A DNA stretch of 26,543 nucleotides, taken from an uncultured Oscillibacter sp. Its GTDB lineage: Bacteria > Bacillota > Clostridia > Oscillospirales > Oscillospiraceae. The notes under the pieces are model-generated. The model ran no database searches. It saw only the letters and a list, made by a program, of their open reading frames with translations, and was not told the DNA's origin. Shown piece after piece: positions 7,112 to 14,785 of this stretch. Position numbers and translations under genes: made by a program. Where the stretch lies: positions 1 to 26,543 of the forward strand of contig URXS01000017.1 in the NCBI GenBank assembly GCA_900551885.1, written 5' to 3'. How positions within the stretch are numbered: the first letter of the stretch is position 1; the number at the start of each line of letters is the position of its first letter.

Positions 7112-7833
7112 CGTGCAATACCTCCATATCGTAATTCTTCCTGCTCCTGCATGGCCTGTGCCATGCGGAGGGTATTATCCTCCTCCCCGGAGTCCACCGG
7201 GGGCTCCTGCGGTTCTTCAGGACCGCCGTAGCGCTTGTTTTTCACCACACCGGCCGCCGGTTGGGCCGGGACAGCTACAAAGGACCACTCATAAGCGTCC
7301 AGCGGTTCATCCAGACTGAAGAAGCACAGCTTGCCGTCATAGGCCTCCCCTTTGCGGTGACCGCAGCGCCCGCCTTCTTCACCGCAGATGGAGCAGACCA
7401 TTCGGGCAACCGAACAGCCTACGCTGACCTCACGCTTGATGCCGCCCTCAATCTCGGCAATCAGATCCTGGTTGCTTTCGGTGCGCACCATGTAGGCATA
7501 TCCTTTTAACCAGGAAAGCGTGTCTCCCGCTTTGGTTTTCTGCCCGGGTTCATCCACCACCTCCGTCTTATAGAGCCTTGCAGTCTGCCCCACGGCGGAC
7601 CAGATGTGGTCAAAGATACCGGATTTCCCCACAAACAGCTTTGCCAGGCGCTCTAGGGACTTTCTGGGAAACCGCTCAAAATCACGGTCCACCTGGTTGT
7701 CGCACAGCCGGACTGCAAACGTATAGATTTGATCCGGCTCCAGCGGCGTCTTGGCCTGGGCGTTGATAAGAGCCATGTCCCCGTCCGTGATCACCTGCTT
7801 TTCCAGGCCGGTCGCTTTCAAGATCTTACTCAT
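7108..7833 (-). CDS. Prohead protease (HK97/XkdF-like) with an extra cysteine cluster
   Basis: A 241-residue protein between portal and capsid genes. The putative catalytic histidine lies in GIFDHIWS (H76) and the serine in IKREVSVGCS (S137), the usual His-Ser spacing of capsid maturation proteases. It also has AYEWSFVAVPAQPAAGVV, a common closing strand in this family. Between the serine strand and that end is a cysteine/histidine cluster, M-V-C-S-I-C-G-E-E-G-G-R-C-G-H (C147, C150, C157, H159), that may bind zinc. The C-terminal 45 residues are acidic and glutamine-rich. Expected role: removing the capsid delta domain after shell assembly. The start overlaps the portal stop by eight bases. 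Confidence 0.85.
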   Translation of the reverse strand: MSKILKATGLEKQVITDGDMALINAQAKTPLEPDQIYTFAVRLCDNQVDRDFERFPRKSLERLAKLFVGKSGIFDHIWSAVGQTARLYKTEVVDEPGQKTKAGDTLSWLKGYAYMVRTESNQDLIAEIEGGIKREVSVGCSVARMVCSICGEEGGRCGHRKGEAYDGKLCFFSLDEPLDAYEWSFVAVPAQPAAGVVKNKRYGGPEEPQEPPVDSGEEDNTLRMAQAMQEQEELRYGGIAR

Positions 7834-9163
7834 TTTTCACGTCTCCTTCGTTTGGAAGCTCCGCTCCGGCGGCGTTCCCAAGGGCCCGGATCACACTCAG
7901 CAGCGCCCAGTTACTTAAGGGTCCGTAGTTCCAACTGGCGTAGTACTCCTGACCGCCGGGGATTGTCCCCATATCTTCCAGGCCCCGGATCTCATCCGCA
8001 TTGAGGGCGCTGATTTCCCGCATCGTCCGGTACCAGGCCGACTGTGCGGCCGTGTCGCCCTTCAGGAATACCTTCAGGTTTCGTTTGATGCGAAGCTGCC
8101 CGGCCCGCTCGCTGGGGAGCAGCAGCTTGTAGGTGTCTTCCTGCCCCCACTGGGTCTCATAGGCCAGAAGCGTATAGTTGACAAATTCGATGCCGTTTTG
8201 TTCATTGGATTGGTAGGACTGCTTTCCCGCGTAAGCCAGGTGCAGAGGGACCCCGAAGAACCGGCAGATATCCGCCACCCGGATCTCATTACTCTCCACA
8301 AACTGGGCATCGGAATTCGTCATGGAGATCGGCTGATACTTCAAGCCCAGATCCAGCACGGCAATCCGAAAAGCATTTCCCGGCCCACGGTGGACGGCCT
8401 CCCAGGATTTTCGAAGCTGATCCTTGGGGTCCACCTTCACCTTGGTGCCGTCCGCCTGTTCGACCTCGATGGAATCTCCCAGGTCAGCATCCGTGGTAAG
8501 GATGCCGCTGGGCTGTCCGCCGCTCATCCAAGTGCTGTTTTCATACTGCTGGGCGGCTCTGGCGGTGGACAGCGTCAGCGATGCCCGCCGAAGGACGCTG
8601 ATCCCCTCAATGCCGTCCTCGCTGTAAGCCTTGTAGTGCAGGACCTCCTCCGGCCGGAGCATGGTGACCGCCCCGGTGGTGGGGTGGGTGAAGAAATACC
8701 AGACATGTCCTTCCGTATCCACATGGATGGTCATATTGTCCGGAGGCAGCGGGATCAACTCCCGGGGCCACCCGGTCCTGGGATCCCGATAGATCCACGC
8801 ATAAGCGTTTCCCCGCAGCAGCTCATTGCAGAGCATCAGCCGCTGGTAGTCGAACGCTGTCATGGCCTCATTGGCCCGCTCCCACAAGACCCGCCCCAGC
8901 CGGTGATCCGGCAGGCGTTCCTTGGTCCGCTCGTTCATGATGTAAACCGGCAGCACTGCCATGGAATTGGACAGCACCTCCACGCAGCGGTTCACCGTGG
9001 AGATCTTCATGGCCCGGTCGCGGCTCATGCCCACGCTCTCTTCGCCGGTCAGCCACCCGGCGGGGCTCTCCAGGGTGAGCGTATGCATGACGCCATTCCC
9101 CAGGCTCTTCCGGGGGCTGTCCAGTGTGCGGCCCGCCCGGACAAGACCTCTTTTCAGGCTCAT
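7826..9163 (-). CDS. Portal protein, HK97 family
   Basis: A 445-residue protein: MSLKRGLVRAGRTLDSPRKS, a central STVNRCVEVLSNSMAVLPVYI, and later LLRGNAYAWIYRDPRTGWPRELIPLPPDNM and VADICRFFGVPLHLAY. These are standard HK97-type portal landmarks. The dodecameric portal is the DNA entry channel and terminase docking site. The gene lies between terL (with one small membrane gene between) and the protease. Its ATG overlaps the stop of the small membrane gene as ATGA. Confidence 0.94.
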   Translation of the reverse strand: MSLKRGLVRAGRTLDSPRKSLGNGVMHTLTLESPAGWLTGEESVGMSRDRAMKISTVNRCVEVLSNSMAVLPVYIMNERTKERLPDHRLGRVLWERANEAMTAFDYQRLMLCNELLRGNAYAWIYRDPRTGWPRELIPLPPDNMTIHVDTEGHVWYFFTHPTTGAVTMLRPEEVLHYKAYSEDGIEGISVLRRASLTLSTARAAQQYENSTWMSGGQPSGILTTDADLGDSIEVEQADGTKVKVDPKDQLRKSWEAVHRGPGNAFRIAVLDLGLKYQPISMTNSDAQFVESNEIRVADICRFFGVPLHLAYAGKQSYQSNEQNGIEFVNYTLLAYETQWGQEDTYKLLLPSERAGQLRIKRNLKVFLKGDTAAQSAWYRTMREISALNADEIRGLEDMGTIPGGQEYYASWNYGPLSNWALLSVIRALGNAAGAELPNEGDVKNE

Positions 9164-9339
9164 TTCCCTTCATCCTCTCCCCACATGGACAGTATCGCGC
9201 CGGCAATTGCCAGACCACCGCCGGTGATAAACCCCGCCGGCAGAAAGATCATCCCGGCTCCCACGGTCACTGCGGCGGCTCCCGCCAGCAGCACCAATGT
9301 GGACAGGTGTGTTACCAAACTGGTTGCAACTCGTTTCAT
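9160..9339 (-). CDS. Small membrane protein between terL and portal
   Basis: A 59-residue protein: MKRVATSLVTHLSTLVLLAGAAAVTVGAGMIFLPAGFITGGGLAIAG. Residues about 8-50 are continuously hydrophobic, enough for two membrane passes, with a basic N-terminus and an acidic tail (MWGEDEGK). A longer frame extends into terL, but AGGAGG sits just before the ATG at 9339 and this start clears the terL stop. Function unknown; small membrane genes in this slot are common in HK97-type phages. Confidence 0.75.
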   Translation of the reverse strand: MKRVATSLVTHLSTLVLLAGAAAVTVGAGMIFLPAGFITGGGLAIAGAILSMWGEDEGK

Positions 9340-9362
9340 AGTCCTCCTTCGACCGGTAGGCC

Positions 9363-11162
9363 TTACAGGTGATAGTTTCTTGTTTTCATGGCCGCCGCCA
9401 GATCCGGCTTCTGGTTTCGCTTGATCATCCACACCGCCATCACGATGATGGAAGCCACGGTGGGGTCGATGCGGCCCCGGGACTTATTCTTCAACGGCTT
9501 GCAGTTGCCGTTTCCATCCACATAGCAGCGGACATTTCCGAACGTCCAGCGGAAGCAGGTGTTGTGAACGTGGAGCAATTGGTGCCGGGTCATCATATCG
9601 TCCATCTCCTTCATGGCCGGCGACATGTTCTTGAGATCCTGGGGGATCTCGATGACGGGCACAATGGGCTCCAGCCGCTGGGTGATAGTCCGGCTCAGAT
9701 AGGGGTCAAACCCCACCGTCTGGAGATTAAAGACCCCTGCAGCCCACCGGATGGTGGCCTCCACGTCGCCATAGTTGATAATGTCCCCCTCGCACAGGGT
9801 GAGGAACCCGGCCCGCTCCCAGTCCCGGTACGGCACATGGTCCCGGCGCTCCGCCTCTTCCACCGTGCCGCCGGGCCGCCAGATGAAGGGCAGCAGCACC
9901 GCCGTCTCCAGCCCCGGCTGGGGCGGGAACAGCAGTACGAAGGCCGTCAGGTCCTTGCTGGTGGAGAGGTCCACGCCGCCGTAACAGAGCTTACCGTAGA
10001 GGTGCTCCTTCACCCAGGCCTCCCGCTCCGCCTTCTTGCTGGGGCCATACTGTGTTTTGTCGTAATGGTTCAGGGAGATCCAACTGACGGCCTTCACGGA
10101 GATCCACTGATTTAACCGCAGCCATCGGAAGAGCTTCTCTCCCGCCTCGCTGCGCCGGGCCTCCAGAGCCTCCAGCCGCAGCGTCCGGAGCTTCAGGTGC
10201 TTGCCCAGGGACGGATTGCAAAGATACCAGAGCTTTTCGTCCCAGATGTCGATATCCTTCAGGTCGTCCGGGTCGTCGCCGAACATAGCCGTCAGGCCGT
10301 ACAGGATCGGAAGCCAGTTGGGAAGGTCCTGGGCCAGAAGGTCCTCCTGGGCTTGGGTCATGTCCTCGTCGGACACATGCCGCAGGGAGAGGACCTGACG
10401 GGGGTCTCCGCCCTCGTCCAGGATCTTGCGCAGCTTCCGGGCGTCCCGGACGCCCACAGCCTTCTCGTGGATCTCCCAGCCGATGGAGCCCCGGTCCGGG
10501 TCGTCGCCGGCGGTGGTCAGCACGATCCACACCGGCTGCTTCCGGCCGGAGCCGGCGCCGAAGGTCATGACCTCCCACAGTTCACGGTTGGGCTGGGCGT
10601 GGAGCTCGTCGAAGATCACACAGCTTGGCTTGTAGCCGTGCTTGCTGTAAGCCTCCGCGGAGACCACCGCCATCACCCCAATGGTGATCCACTTGTACCC
10701 GCCGTTCCCGGTCCTGACCCGCTGGCGGTATTCCACCCGCTTCCGGGACTCCACGATATTCAGCTCGCCCCGGGCGATCATCTTGGCCGTCCACGGGGCG
10801 GTGGTCAGCATGAAGACAGCGGCGCTGAACACGATGCCAGCATTCTCCTTATCCGCCGCGCAGATATAGACCTCCGCGTTCAGCTCGCCGTCGGCGAACA
10901 GGTGGTAGATGCCCAGGGCCGCCGCCAGTTCGCTTTTGCCGTTCTTCTTGGGGATCTCCAGATAGAGGTACCAGTACTTCCGCAGGTACTCCCCGGTGTC
11001 CTCGTCGGCCACCTGCCGACCGTAGAACTCCATGATGGAGGATCTCTGCCAGTCATACAACTCAAAGGGGCGGCCGGTGTCCGTGGTGGGCAGCCGGGAG
11101 ATAAACTCACAGACAAAGGATCCGGCCGACTCGTCGTAATACTCGCTGGAGCGTACCGGCAT
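9363..11162 (-). CDS. terL: Terminase large subunit
   Basis: A 599-residue packaging motor. ATPase part: adenine-binding YDWQR (about 36-40), Walker A-type PKKNGKS (71-77) and Walker B VIFDELHAQPN (182-192). Nuclease part: GGVDLSTSKDLTAF, VGFDPYLSR and a final acidic residue in GRIDPTVASIIVMAVWM, the RNase H-like metal site. Length and motif order match the HK97/P27-associated TerL group. The enzyme cuts concatemeric DNA and pumps it into proheads. Its ATG directly follows the terS TAA. Confidence 0.96.
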   Translation of the reverse strand: MPVRSSEYYDESAGSFVCEFISRLPTTDTGRPFELYDWQRSSIMEFYGRQVADEDTGEYLRKYWYLYLEIPKKNGKSELAAALGIYHLFADGELNAEVYICAADKENAGIVFSAAVFMLTTAPWTAKMIARGELNIVESRKRVEYRQRVRTGNGGYKWITIGVMAVVSAEAYSKHGYKPSCVIFDELHAQPNRELWEVMTFGAGSGRKQPVWIVLTTAGDDPDRGSIGWEIHEKAVGVRDARKLRKILDEGGDPRQVLSLRHVSDEDMTQAQEDLLAQDLPNWLPILYGLTAMFGDDPDDLKDIDIWDEKLWYLCNPSLGKHLKLRTLRLEALEARRSEAGEKLFRWLRLNQWISVKAVSWISLNHYDKTQYGPSKKAEREAWVKEHLYGKLCYGGVDLSTSKDLTAFVLLFPPQPGLETAVLLPFIWRPGGTVEEAERRDHVPYRDWERAGFLTLCEGDIINYGDVEATIRWAAGVFNLQTVGFDPYLSRTITQRLEPIVPVIEIPQDLKNMSPAMKEMDDMMTRHQLLHVHNTCFRWTFGNVRCYVDGNGNCKPLKNKSRGRIDPTVASIIVMAVWMIKRNQKPDLAAAMKTRNYHL

Positions 11163-11681
11163 TTACCTGGCCCCCTCCAGTGCCGCCGCCTGCCGCTGCC
11201 GGAGACGCTGGGTGAACTCATCCTCTCCAGCCGAGACAGGCGCCTTGGCAGCGTTCTGCACGGCTGCGGGCACCACGATCCGGCACCGGGAGGTGACGGA
11301 CAGGCCCATGGCCTCGGCGCAAGTCCGGGCCTGCTTGAAGTAGGTGCCCTGGACGCCGGTCCACTCCCTGGCCAGCTTTTCGTCCCCGGCCCGGATGGCG
11401 GCCGCGGCCTTCTTGTCTGCCCTGAGCCATCGCTCCCGGGAGAGGAAATACTGCCCCAGCACGTCCCGGTCCAGCTCCGCATACAGCCCAGAGGCCCGCA
11501 GGATCTCACCAATCTCTCGATACTCCGTATGGAGCCGCTTGGGCAGCCACTTGGGCGGTATTGCTTCGTCAGGAGGCGGCACATGGACCTCCCGGTCCCG
11601 CCGCGCATCCTTTTCCGCCTCGGTCAGATGCTTACGGCCGTTGGCCTCAACAATTTCTGTGGGCTGTCGCTTTCCGGCCAT
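11163..11681 (-). CDS. terS: Terminase small subunit, P27 family
   Basis: About 172 residues: MAGKRQPTEIVEANGRKHLTEAEKDARRDREVHVPPPDEAIPPKWLPKRLHTEYREIGEILRASGLYAELDRDVLGQYFLS. The basic N-terminus, the P-x-W-L-P-K-x-L-H-x-E-Y-R-E-I segment and the long central helices are the P27-type terS signature. It recognises the packaging site and hands DNA to TerL. AAAGGAGGT precedes the ATG at 11681; an in-frame GTG three codons earlier overlaps that ribosome site and is less likely. Confidence 0.92.
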   Translation of the reverse strand: MAGKRQPTEIVEANGRKHLTEAEKDARRDREVHVPPPDEAIPPKWLPKRLHTEYREIGEILRASGLYAELDRDVLGQYFLSRERWLRADKKAAAAIRAGDEKLAREWTGVQGTYFKQARTCAEAMGLSVTSRCRIVVPAAVQNAAKAPVSAGEDEFTQRLRQRQAAALEGAR

Positions 11682-11877
11682 TGGCCCCACCTCCTTTCAG
11701 CCGCCCGGGCGGCGCATATGTTGCGGTGTCCAAAGGTCTTGCATAGCCGCACCGCTCCGGCGTATTCAGGCAAGCCCGCTCACAGTTTCCACAGGCAGCG
11801 CATGCAGCACAGCACCGGCTGGGATGGACCTTGCAATATAGCCGGGCGGCTTTCAATCCGCACTCCACTCGGATCAT
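11647..11877 (-). CDS. Small cysteine-rich (likely zinc-binding) protein upstream of terS
   Basis: A 76-residue protein, MIRVECGLKAARLYCKVHPSRCC, with nine cysteines in its first 43 residues and the spacing CC-x2-C-x5-C-x3-C (residues 22-36). GGGAGGT lies seven bases before the ATG, so it is very probably translated. It overlaps terS by 35 bases. The same cysteine spacing appears in the middle of the ParB fusion (about residues 273-287), so this looks like a shared metal-binding module. The C-terminal half is basic and glycine-rich. One copy of the dispersed palindrome lies 28 bases upstream. Function unknown. Confidence 0.72.
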   Translation of the reverse strand: MIRVECGLKAARLYCKVHPSRCCAACAACGNCERACLNTPERCGYARPLDTATYAPPGRLKGGGANGRKATAHRNC

Positions 11878-11904
11878 GCGGTATACCTCCCTCCCTCAAG
11901 GACT

Positions 11905-11921
11905 GTGTCCGAATCTGACAC
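11905..11921. repeat. Dispersed 17-bp palindrome, copy 2 (one mismatch)
   Basis: GTGTCCGAATCTGACAC, one base different from perfect symmetry. It lies in the short gap between the methyltransferase stop (11924) and the cysteine-rich gene. Confidence 0.75.
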
Positions 11922-11923
11922 AT

Positions 11924-12673
11924 CTATGGAATAGTGAGCTCAGCAAGCCGCTCCTGTACCCGTCGGCATGCAGTCTCATAGATAGCGGTGTCTTTTTCAA
12001 AGCCCATACACCGGCGGCCGGTATTGAGGCACGCCACCGCCGTGCTTCCGCTGCCCATACAGTTGTCCACCACAAGCTCCCCGGGGTTGGTATAAGTACG
12101 GATCAAATATTCCAGCAGAACCACCGGCTTTTGCGTGGGGTGGTACCGCCGCTCCGCCCGGTTCGGATAATGGAGAACGGAACGGGGGTAATTGGTGTAC
12201 TGCTGCACGCTCTCTCCCGACATGGACCGGTAAACAGATCCACTTCGTCCGCCCCGCCGGACGATGGGCTTTTCCAGCTTTACCAGGCCCTGGGGGTTAT
12301 AGGTGGGCTGCCGTTTATAGAAAACCAAAATCTGTTCGTGGGATCGGAGCGGCTGTCGGTGGCTGTTGGCAAATCCCACAGGTGACGGCTTCTCCCAAAC
12401 CAGGTCATAACGAAAGAGCTTCCTGGCGCTGTTGATGAGTGCCGTGGTAAATGGCTGCGCCGCAAACAGGACCAGGGCGCCTGCAGGCTTTACGATCCGG
12501 CGGTACTGCTCCCACAGCGGCTCAAAAGGAATCACCGAATCCCAGGCGCAGTTGGTGGTACCATAGGGCAGATCGCACAGCACCAGATCTACGGAACCCG
12601 TCTCCACCCGGGACAGCCCCACAAGACAATCCCCATGGAACAGCCGAATCGTTCGCTCCAGTTGTGTACTCAT
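11924..12673 (-). CDS. DNA methyltransferase, N6-adenine/N4-cytosine type (beta class order)
   Basis: A 249-residue enzyme. The catalytic motif IV is DLPYGTT (34-40; a D-L-P-Y variant of DPPY). The S-adenosylmethionine-binding motif is DNCMGSGST (203-211), preceded by HPTQKPVVLLEYLI. Motif IV before motif I with the variable recognition region between is the beta-class arrangement. It probably methylates phage DNA to evade host restriction or to regulate packaging or replication. No partner nuclease is fused. The longer reading frame upstream is rejected because AAAGGAG lies five bases before the ATG at 12673. Confidence 0.92.
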   Translation of the reverse strand: MSTQLERTIRLFHGDCLVGLSRVETGSVDLVLCDLPYGTTNCAWDSVIPFEPLWEQYRRIVKPAGALVLFAAQPFTTALINSARKLFRYDLVWEKPSPVGFANSHRQPLRSHEQILVFYKRQPTYNPQGLVKLEKPIVRRGGRSGSVYRSMSGESVQQYTNYPRSVLHYPNRAERRYHPTQKPVVLLEYLIRTYTNPGELVVDNCMGSGSTAVACLNTGRRCMGFEKDTAIYETACRRVQERLAELTIP

Positions 12674-12895
12674 TTCGCTCCTTTCACTGTTTCCGCAGCT
12701 TTCCGCATGGCTGCTTCCCCTGTCGGCATCCTGGCCGGCTTGGCGCACCTCCCCGTGGGGAAAATTTCTCGTGCGAAGGACCGCCTGCGGTCTTGCTCGT
12801 CCCGGCCAAAACTTTCTTGCCCCGGGGGGGGAGGGGTGCAGGGAATCCATGCGGGCGCGTGCCTGATGCGCATGCACGCCCAAGCGTCCGCCACG
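12674..12895. other. G+C-rich non-coding stretch with inverted repeats (possible cos/packaging region)
   Basis: These 222 bases between HNH and methyltransferase genes hold no convincing gene. They contain CCCCGTGGGG (12751-12760), GACCGCCTGCGGTC (12779-12792), a run of C then G at 12820-12835, and a bulged stem from 12853-12862 and 12873-12881. The methyltransferase ribosome site lies at the left end. The location between HNH and terminase genes and the symmetric elements would suit a cos site, but no cohesive-end sequence can be proven. Confidence 0.3.
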
Positions 12896-13282
12896 TCAGC
12901 GCCGGTAGCGGCTTCGCAATGCCGCGCTTTTTTCGCGCATTTCCGCGAGCGTCTTGCGGCTGTGGCAGGAATGGCAAAGGCTTTGCAGGTTGCTGCGGTC
13001 TGTGAACACGGTCCAGTCCCCGCGGTGCGGCTGGACATGATCCACCTCGGTCGCCCTGGTCCGCCTGCCATCCTTGGCGCATTCCCGGCAGAAGGGCTCC
13101 CGGAGCAATTGCGTGGGCCGCAGATCATCGGTCCATTCCGGCGTCAGGTACATCCAGTGCCAGGACTTGGCCTCGGCGCTGCGCCGGTCTCTGTCCTTGG
13201 GCTTATGGGCCTCGCAGTATCCGCCGGAGACCAGGGCGGTGCATCCGGGATGCCGGCAAGGCCGGAGCGGCTTTTGTGCCAT
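12896..13282 (-). CDS. HNH endonuclease
   Basis: A 128-residue protein with two paired zinc-ligand sites. An N-terminal C-R-H-P-G-C ... Y-C-E-A-H knuckle is followed by a classic HNH core: C-R-E-C, EVDHVQPHRGD, then NLQSLCHSCHSRKT. In HK97-type phages a small HNH protein works with terminase to cut at cos, so a packaging role is likely, although here a methyltransferase and a cysteine-rich gene separate it from terS. GGAGGTG precedes the ATG at 13282; the earlier in-frame ATG at 13336 lacks one. Confidence 0.92.
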   Translation of the reverse strand: MAQKPLRPCRHPGCTALVSGGYCEAHKPKDRDRRSAEAKSWHWMYLTPEWTDDLRPTQLLREPFCRECAKDGRRTRATEVDHVQPHRGDWTVFTDRSNLQSLCHSCHSRKTLAEMREKSAALRSRYRR

Positions 13283-13352
13283 CGGGCTATCACCTCCGGG
13301 CAAAACAAAAAGCGCCCAAGCCTTCGACACCCTCAACGGGCTGTCAAATGGC

Positions 13353-13553
13353 TCAGGCGCTGGTCTCTGTGGACGCTGGCTCAGGCGCTTCGATATTCAC
13401 GATGCTGATCTGTCCGCACCGTTTGCACGGCCTCGGCAGATTGTGGACGGTGGTGTCCGGGTTGATCTTGAGAATCTTTCCCTTGCCACAGACTGGGCAC
13501 ATGACCCATCCGTCCTTTACGACTATTTTAGCATGTTCGCTTGCGGTCTGCAA
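13353..13553 (-). CDS. Zinc-ribbon protein, cysteine-rich KTR type
   Basis: Up to 66 residues with one zinc ribbon: MCPVCGKGKILKINPDTTVHNLPRPCKRCGQISIVNIE (C-P-V-C-G ... C-K-R-C-G). The spacing and the I-x-x-D-T-x-x-x-N-L-P segment match the small KTR-type ribbon proteins common in Firmicutes phages and conjugative elements. The start is uncertain: TTG at 13553 has AGAGGGGG nine bases upstream, while an ATG at 13502 begins just before the ribbon. Function unknown; nucleic acid binding is likely from the fold. Confidence 0.75.
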   Translation of the reverse strand: MQTASEHAKIVVKDGWVMCPVCGKGKILKINPDTTVHNLPRPCKRCGQISIVNIEAPEPASTETSA

Positions 13554-13641
13554 TAGCTTGCGCCCCCTCTTTTCGTTTTTTGCAAGTTATTCAACTATAT
13601 TTCAAGTAATAAAAAACCTATTCTAAATATAAAGTACTGTT
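13554..13641. other. A+T-rich gap before the zinc-ribbon gene
   Basis: This 88-base stretch is far richer in A+T than its surroundings, like a transcription start region for the leftward KTR-HNH-methyltransferase-terminase block. No pair of boxes near consensus at 16-18 base spacing could be fixed with confidence, so no promoter is called. Confidence 0.35.
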
Positions 13642-14367
13642 TTACCGCCTTGGCTCTTCGATCCACCAGGTGTAGTGGTACCGCCCGAATTCATTCACCA
13701 CGGTGTTGCAGCCGGAGATCCGGATATTGTGCGGGACCTGAATCTTCCCGCTGTCACTGCGGAAGAACTCCGTGGGCGGGACTTTGGCGTTGAGACTGCG
13801 GCTGGCCACCCACGTCCTTGCGGAGATCGGGATCGTGATGCCGTCGGTGGCCTCTTTGTTGAAGTACTTGGCCGTCCGCCGGTATGTATCAAAAGGGCCG
13901 ATCAGCAGCGGCTCGTCATCCACCTCACCGAACTTCCAGAGCTGGCGAATCTCCGCCGGGGCAAAGTCCTGGTCCCGCAGCACCACATGGATGTGGTACC
14001 GGTGGTCTCCATGCTTTCCCTCGATCAGATAGACATAGTCCCGGCTCCACCCCGGGTTCCAGAGGTACAACTTCCGCAGGAATGACCGCCACCGGCGGCG
14101 CACCTCCTGAAATTTCTGCGGAAGCGTGTCGTCCCGGAAGGTCAGGGTGTAGACACTGCCCTTGAAGCCAAACAGGGCCAGGCGGATCTCCAGCCGATCT
14201 ACTCGGCTCCGGCACACGCTGCTGTCACGAGGCGGCCGCAGAATTTTGTTCTTTTCCGTCCGTTCATAGGGCGTGTCGTTAGGGCTCAGCCGCGGCCGGA
14301 TGGCCCGGCACTCCTTGACCAGAGGACCCGCCCTTTGGCGGACGCATGTCCAAATCGGATCGTTCAT
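13642..14367 (-). CDS. HUH-type Rep-like protein (rolling-circle replication-associated)
   Basis: A 241-residue basic protein with the three marks of HUH endonucleases in order: motif 1 YTLTF (73-77), the metal-binding histidines in RYHIHVVL (H125, H127), and a catalytic tyrosine context AKYFNKEA (Y168, K171). It ends with aromatic GRYHYTWWIEE. Such single-tyrosine enzymes nick one strand at an origin and stay joined to the 5' end, driving rolling-circle replication or transfer. In this phage a DnaB helicase and iteron-type initiator also exist, so its role may be late replication or a relict of another element. The ATG overlaps the upstream stop (ATGA). Confidence 0.8.
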   Translation of the reverse strand: MNDPIWTCVRQRAGPLVKECRAIRPRLSPNDTPYERTEKNKILRPPRDSSVCRSRVDRLEIRLALFGFKGSVYTLTFRDDTLPQKFQEVRRRWRSFLRKLYLWNPGWSRDYVYLIEGKHGDHRYHIHVVLRDQDFAPAEIRQLWKFGEVDDEPLLIGPFDTYRRTAKYFNKEATDGITIPISARTWVASRSLNAKVPPTEFFRSDSGKIQVPHNIRISGCNTVVNEFGRYHYTWWIEEPRR

Positions 14368-14546
14368 ATGTAGCGCATCATCTCCTCAACGCTTACAAAG
14401 TACTGGCTGGAGTACACCCTTCCGTTGTTCTGCTCCAGCCGGATCAGCATATCGCAGCTCCACGCAGGGGCAGCCTTGGAGGTGCTGGCTGTCATGGTCT
14501 GATCTCGCAGCGTCCGGGTAACGGAGATCTCCCGCCCGGACGTCAT
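14364..14546 (-). CDS. Small hypothetical protein upstream of the HUH gene
   Basis: A 60-residue frame, MTSGREISVTRTLRDQTMTAS ... CDMLIRLEQNNGRVYSSQYFVSVEEMMRYI, whose stop overlaps the HUH ATG. No good ribosome site precedes the ATG. The frame is open further upstream (LINLLSPNDLEQLRRA), reads like protein, and is preceded by GGAGGG, so a non-standard start near 14590 is possible. Not recognised. Confidence 0.55.
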   Translation of the reverse strand: MTSGREISVTRTLRDQTMTASTSKAAPAWSCDMLIRLEQNNGRVYSSQYFVSVEEMMRYI

Positions 14547-14590
14547 AGCTCTGCGCAGTTGCTCAAGATCGTTGGGTGATAGCAGGTTTA

Positions 14591-14785
14591 TCAGGAGGAT
14601 CCCTCCTCATCGGCATACCTCCAGGAGATCCCCTTATATGGAATTCCCGTCCTGCAGGCAGCAGAAATTCTGGATTGCTGCCCACCAGTCTGCTCTGCTG
14701 CGGCGGATATAGATGGATACTCTACCTGCTCCCCGCAGGGTGCCGTGGCGATCACCGCCCGGCAGTAGTGTTTATGATACTTCAC
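14591..14785 (-). CDS. Small NUMOD1-like DNA-binding protein
   Basis: About 64 residues from a GTG that overlaps the previous stop (GTGA), with GGAGG seven bases upstream. The text HYCRAVIATAPCGEQVEYPSISAAAEQTGGQQSRISAACRTGIPYKGISWRYADEE matches the NUMOD1 pattern: a strand, then S-I-x-x-A-A as a helix-turn-helix, then I-S-x-x-C-x-x-x and a closing G-x-x-W-x-Y. NUMOD1 is normally a DNA-binding tail of homing endonucleases. Here it stands alone without a nuclease domain, so it may be a remnant or a small regulator. A longer frame from 14896 is less likely. Confidence 0.65.
   Translation of the reverse strand: MKYHKHYCRAVIATAPCGEQVEYPSISAAAEQTGGQQSRISAACRTGIPYKGISWRYADEEGSS

Noticed and set aside
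10370..10384. TGTCCTCGTCGGACA in terL as a sixth palindrome copy
   Set aside because: The outer five bases of each arm match, but the central bases differ from all five good copies, and the position is in conserved terminase coding sequence. Probably chance.
12684..13128. Frames extending the methyltransferase and HNH genes upstream or crossing between them
   Set aside because: Ribosome sites at 12673 and 13282 fit the shorter genes, and the extensions are arginine/proline-rich without pattern.
14346..14362. ATGTCCAAATCGGATCG at the start of the HUH gene as a degenerate copy
   Set aside because: Five of 17 positions differ and the right arm is lost; too weak to count.
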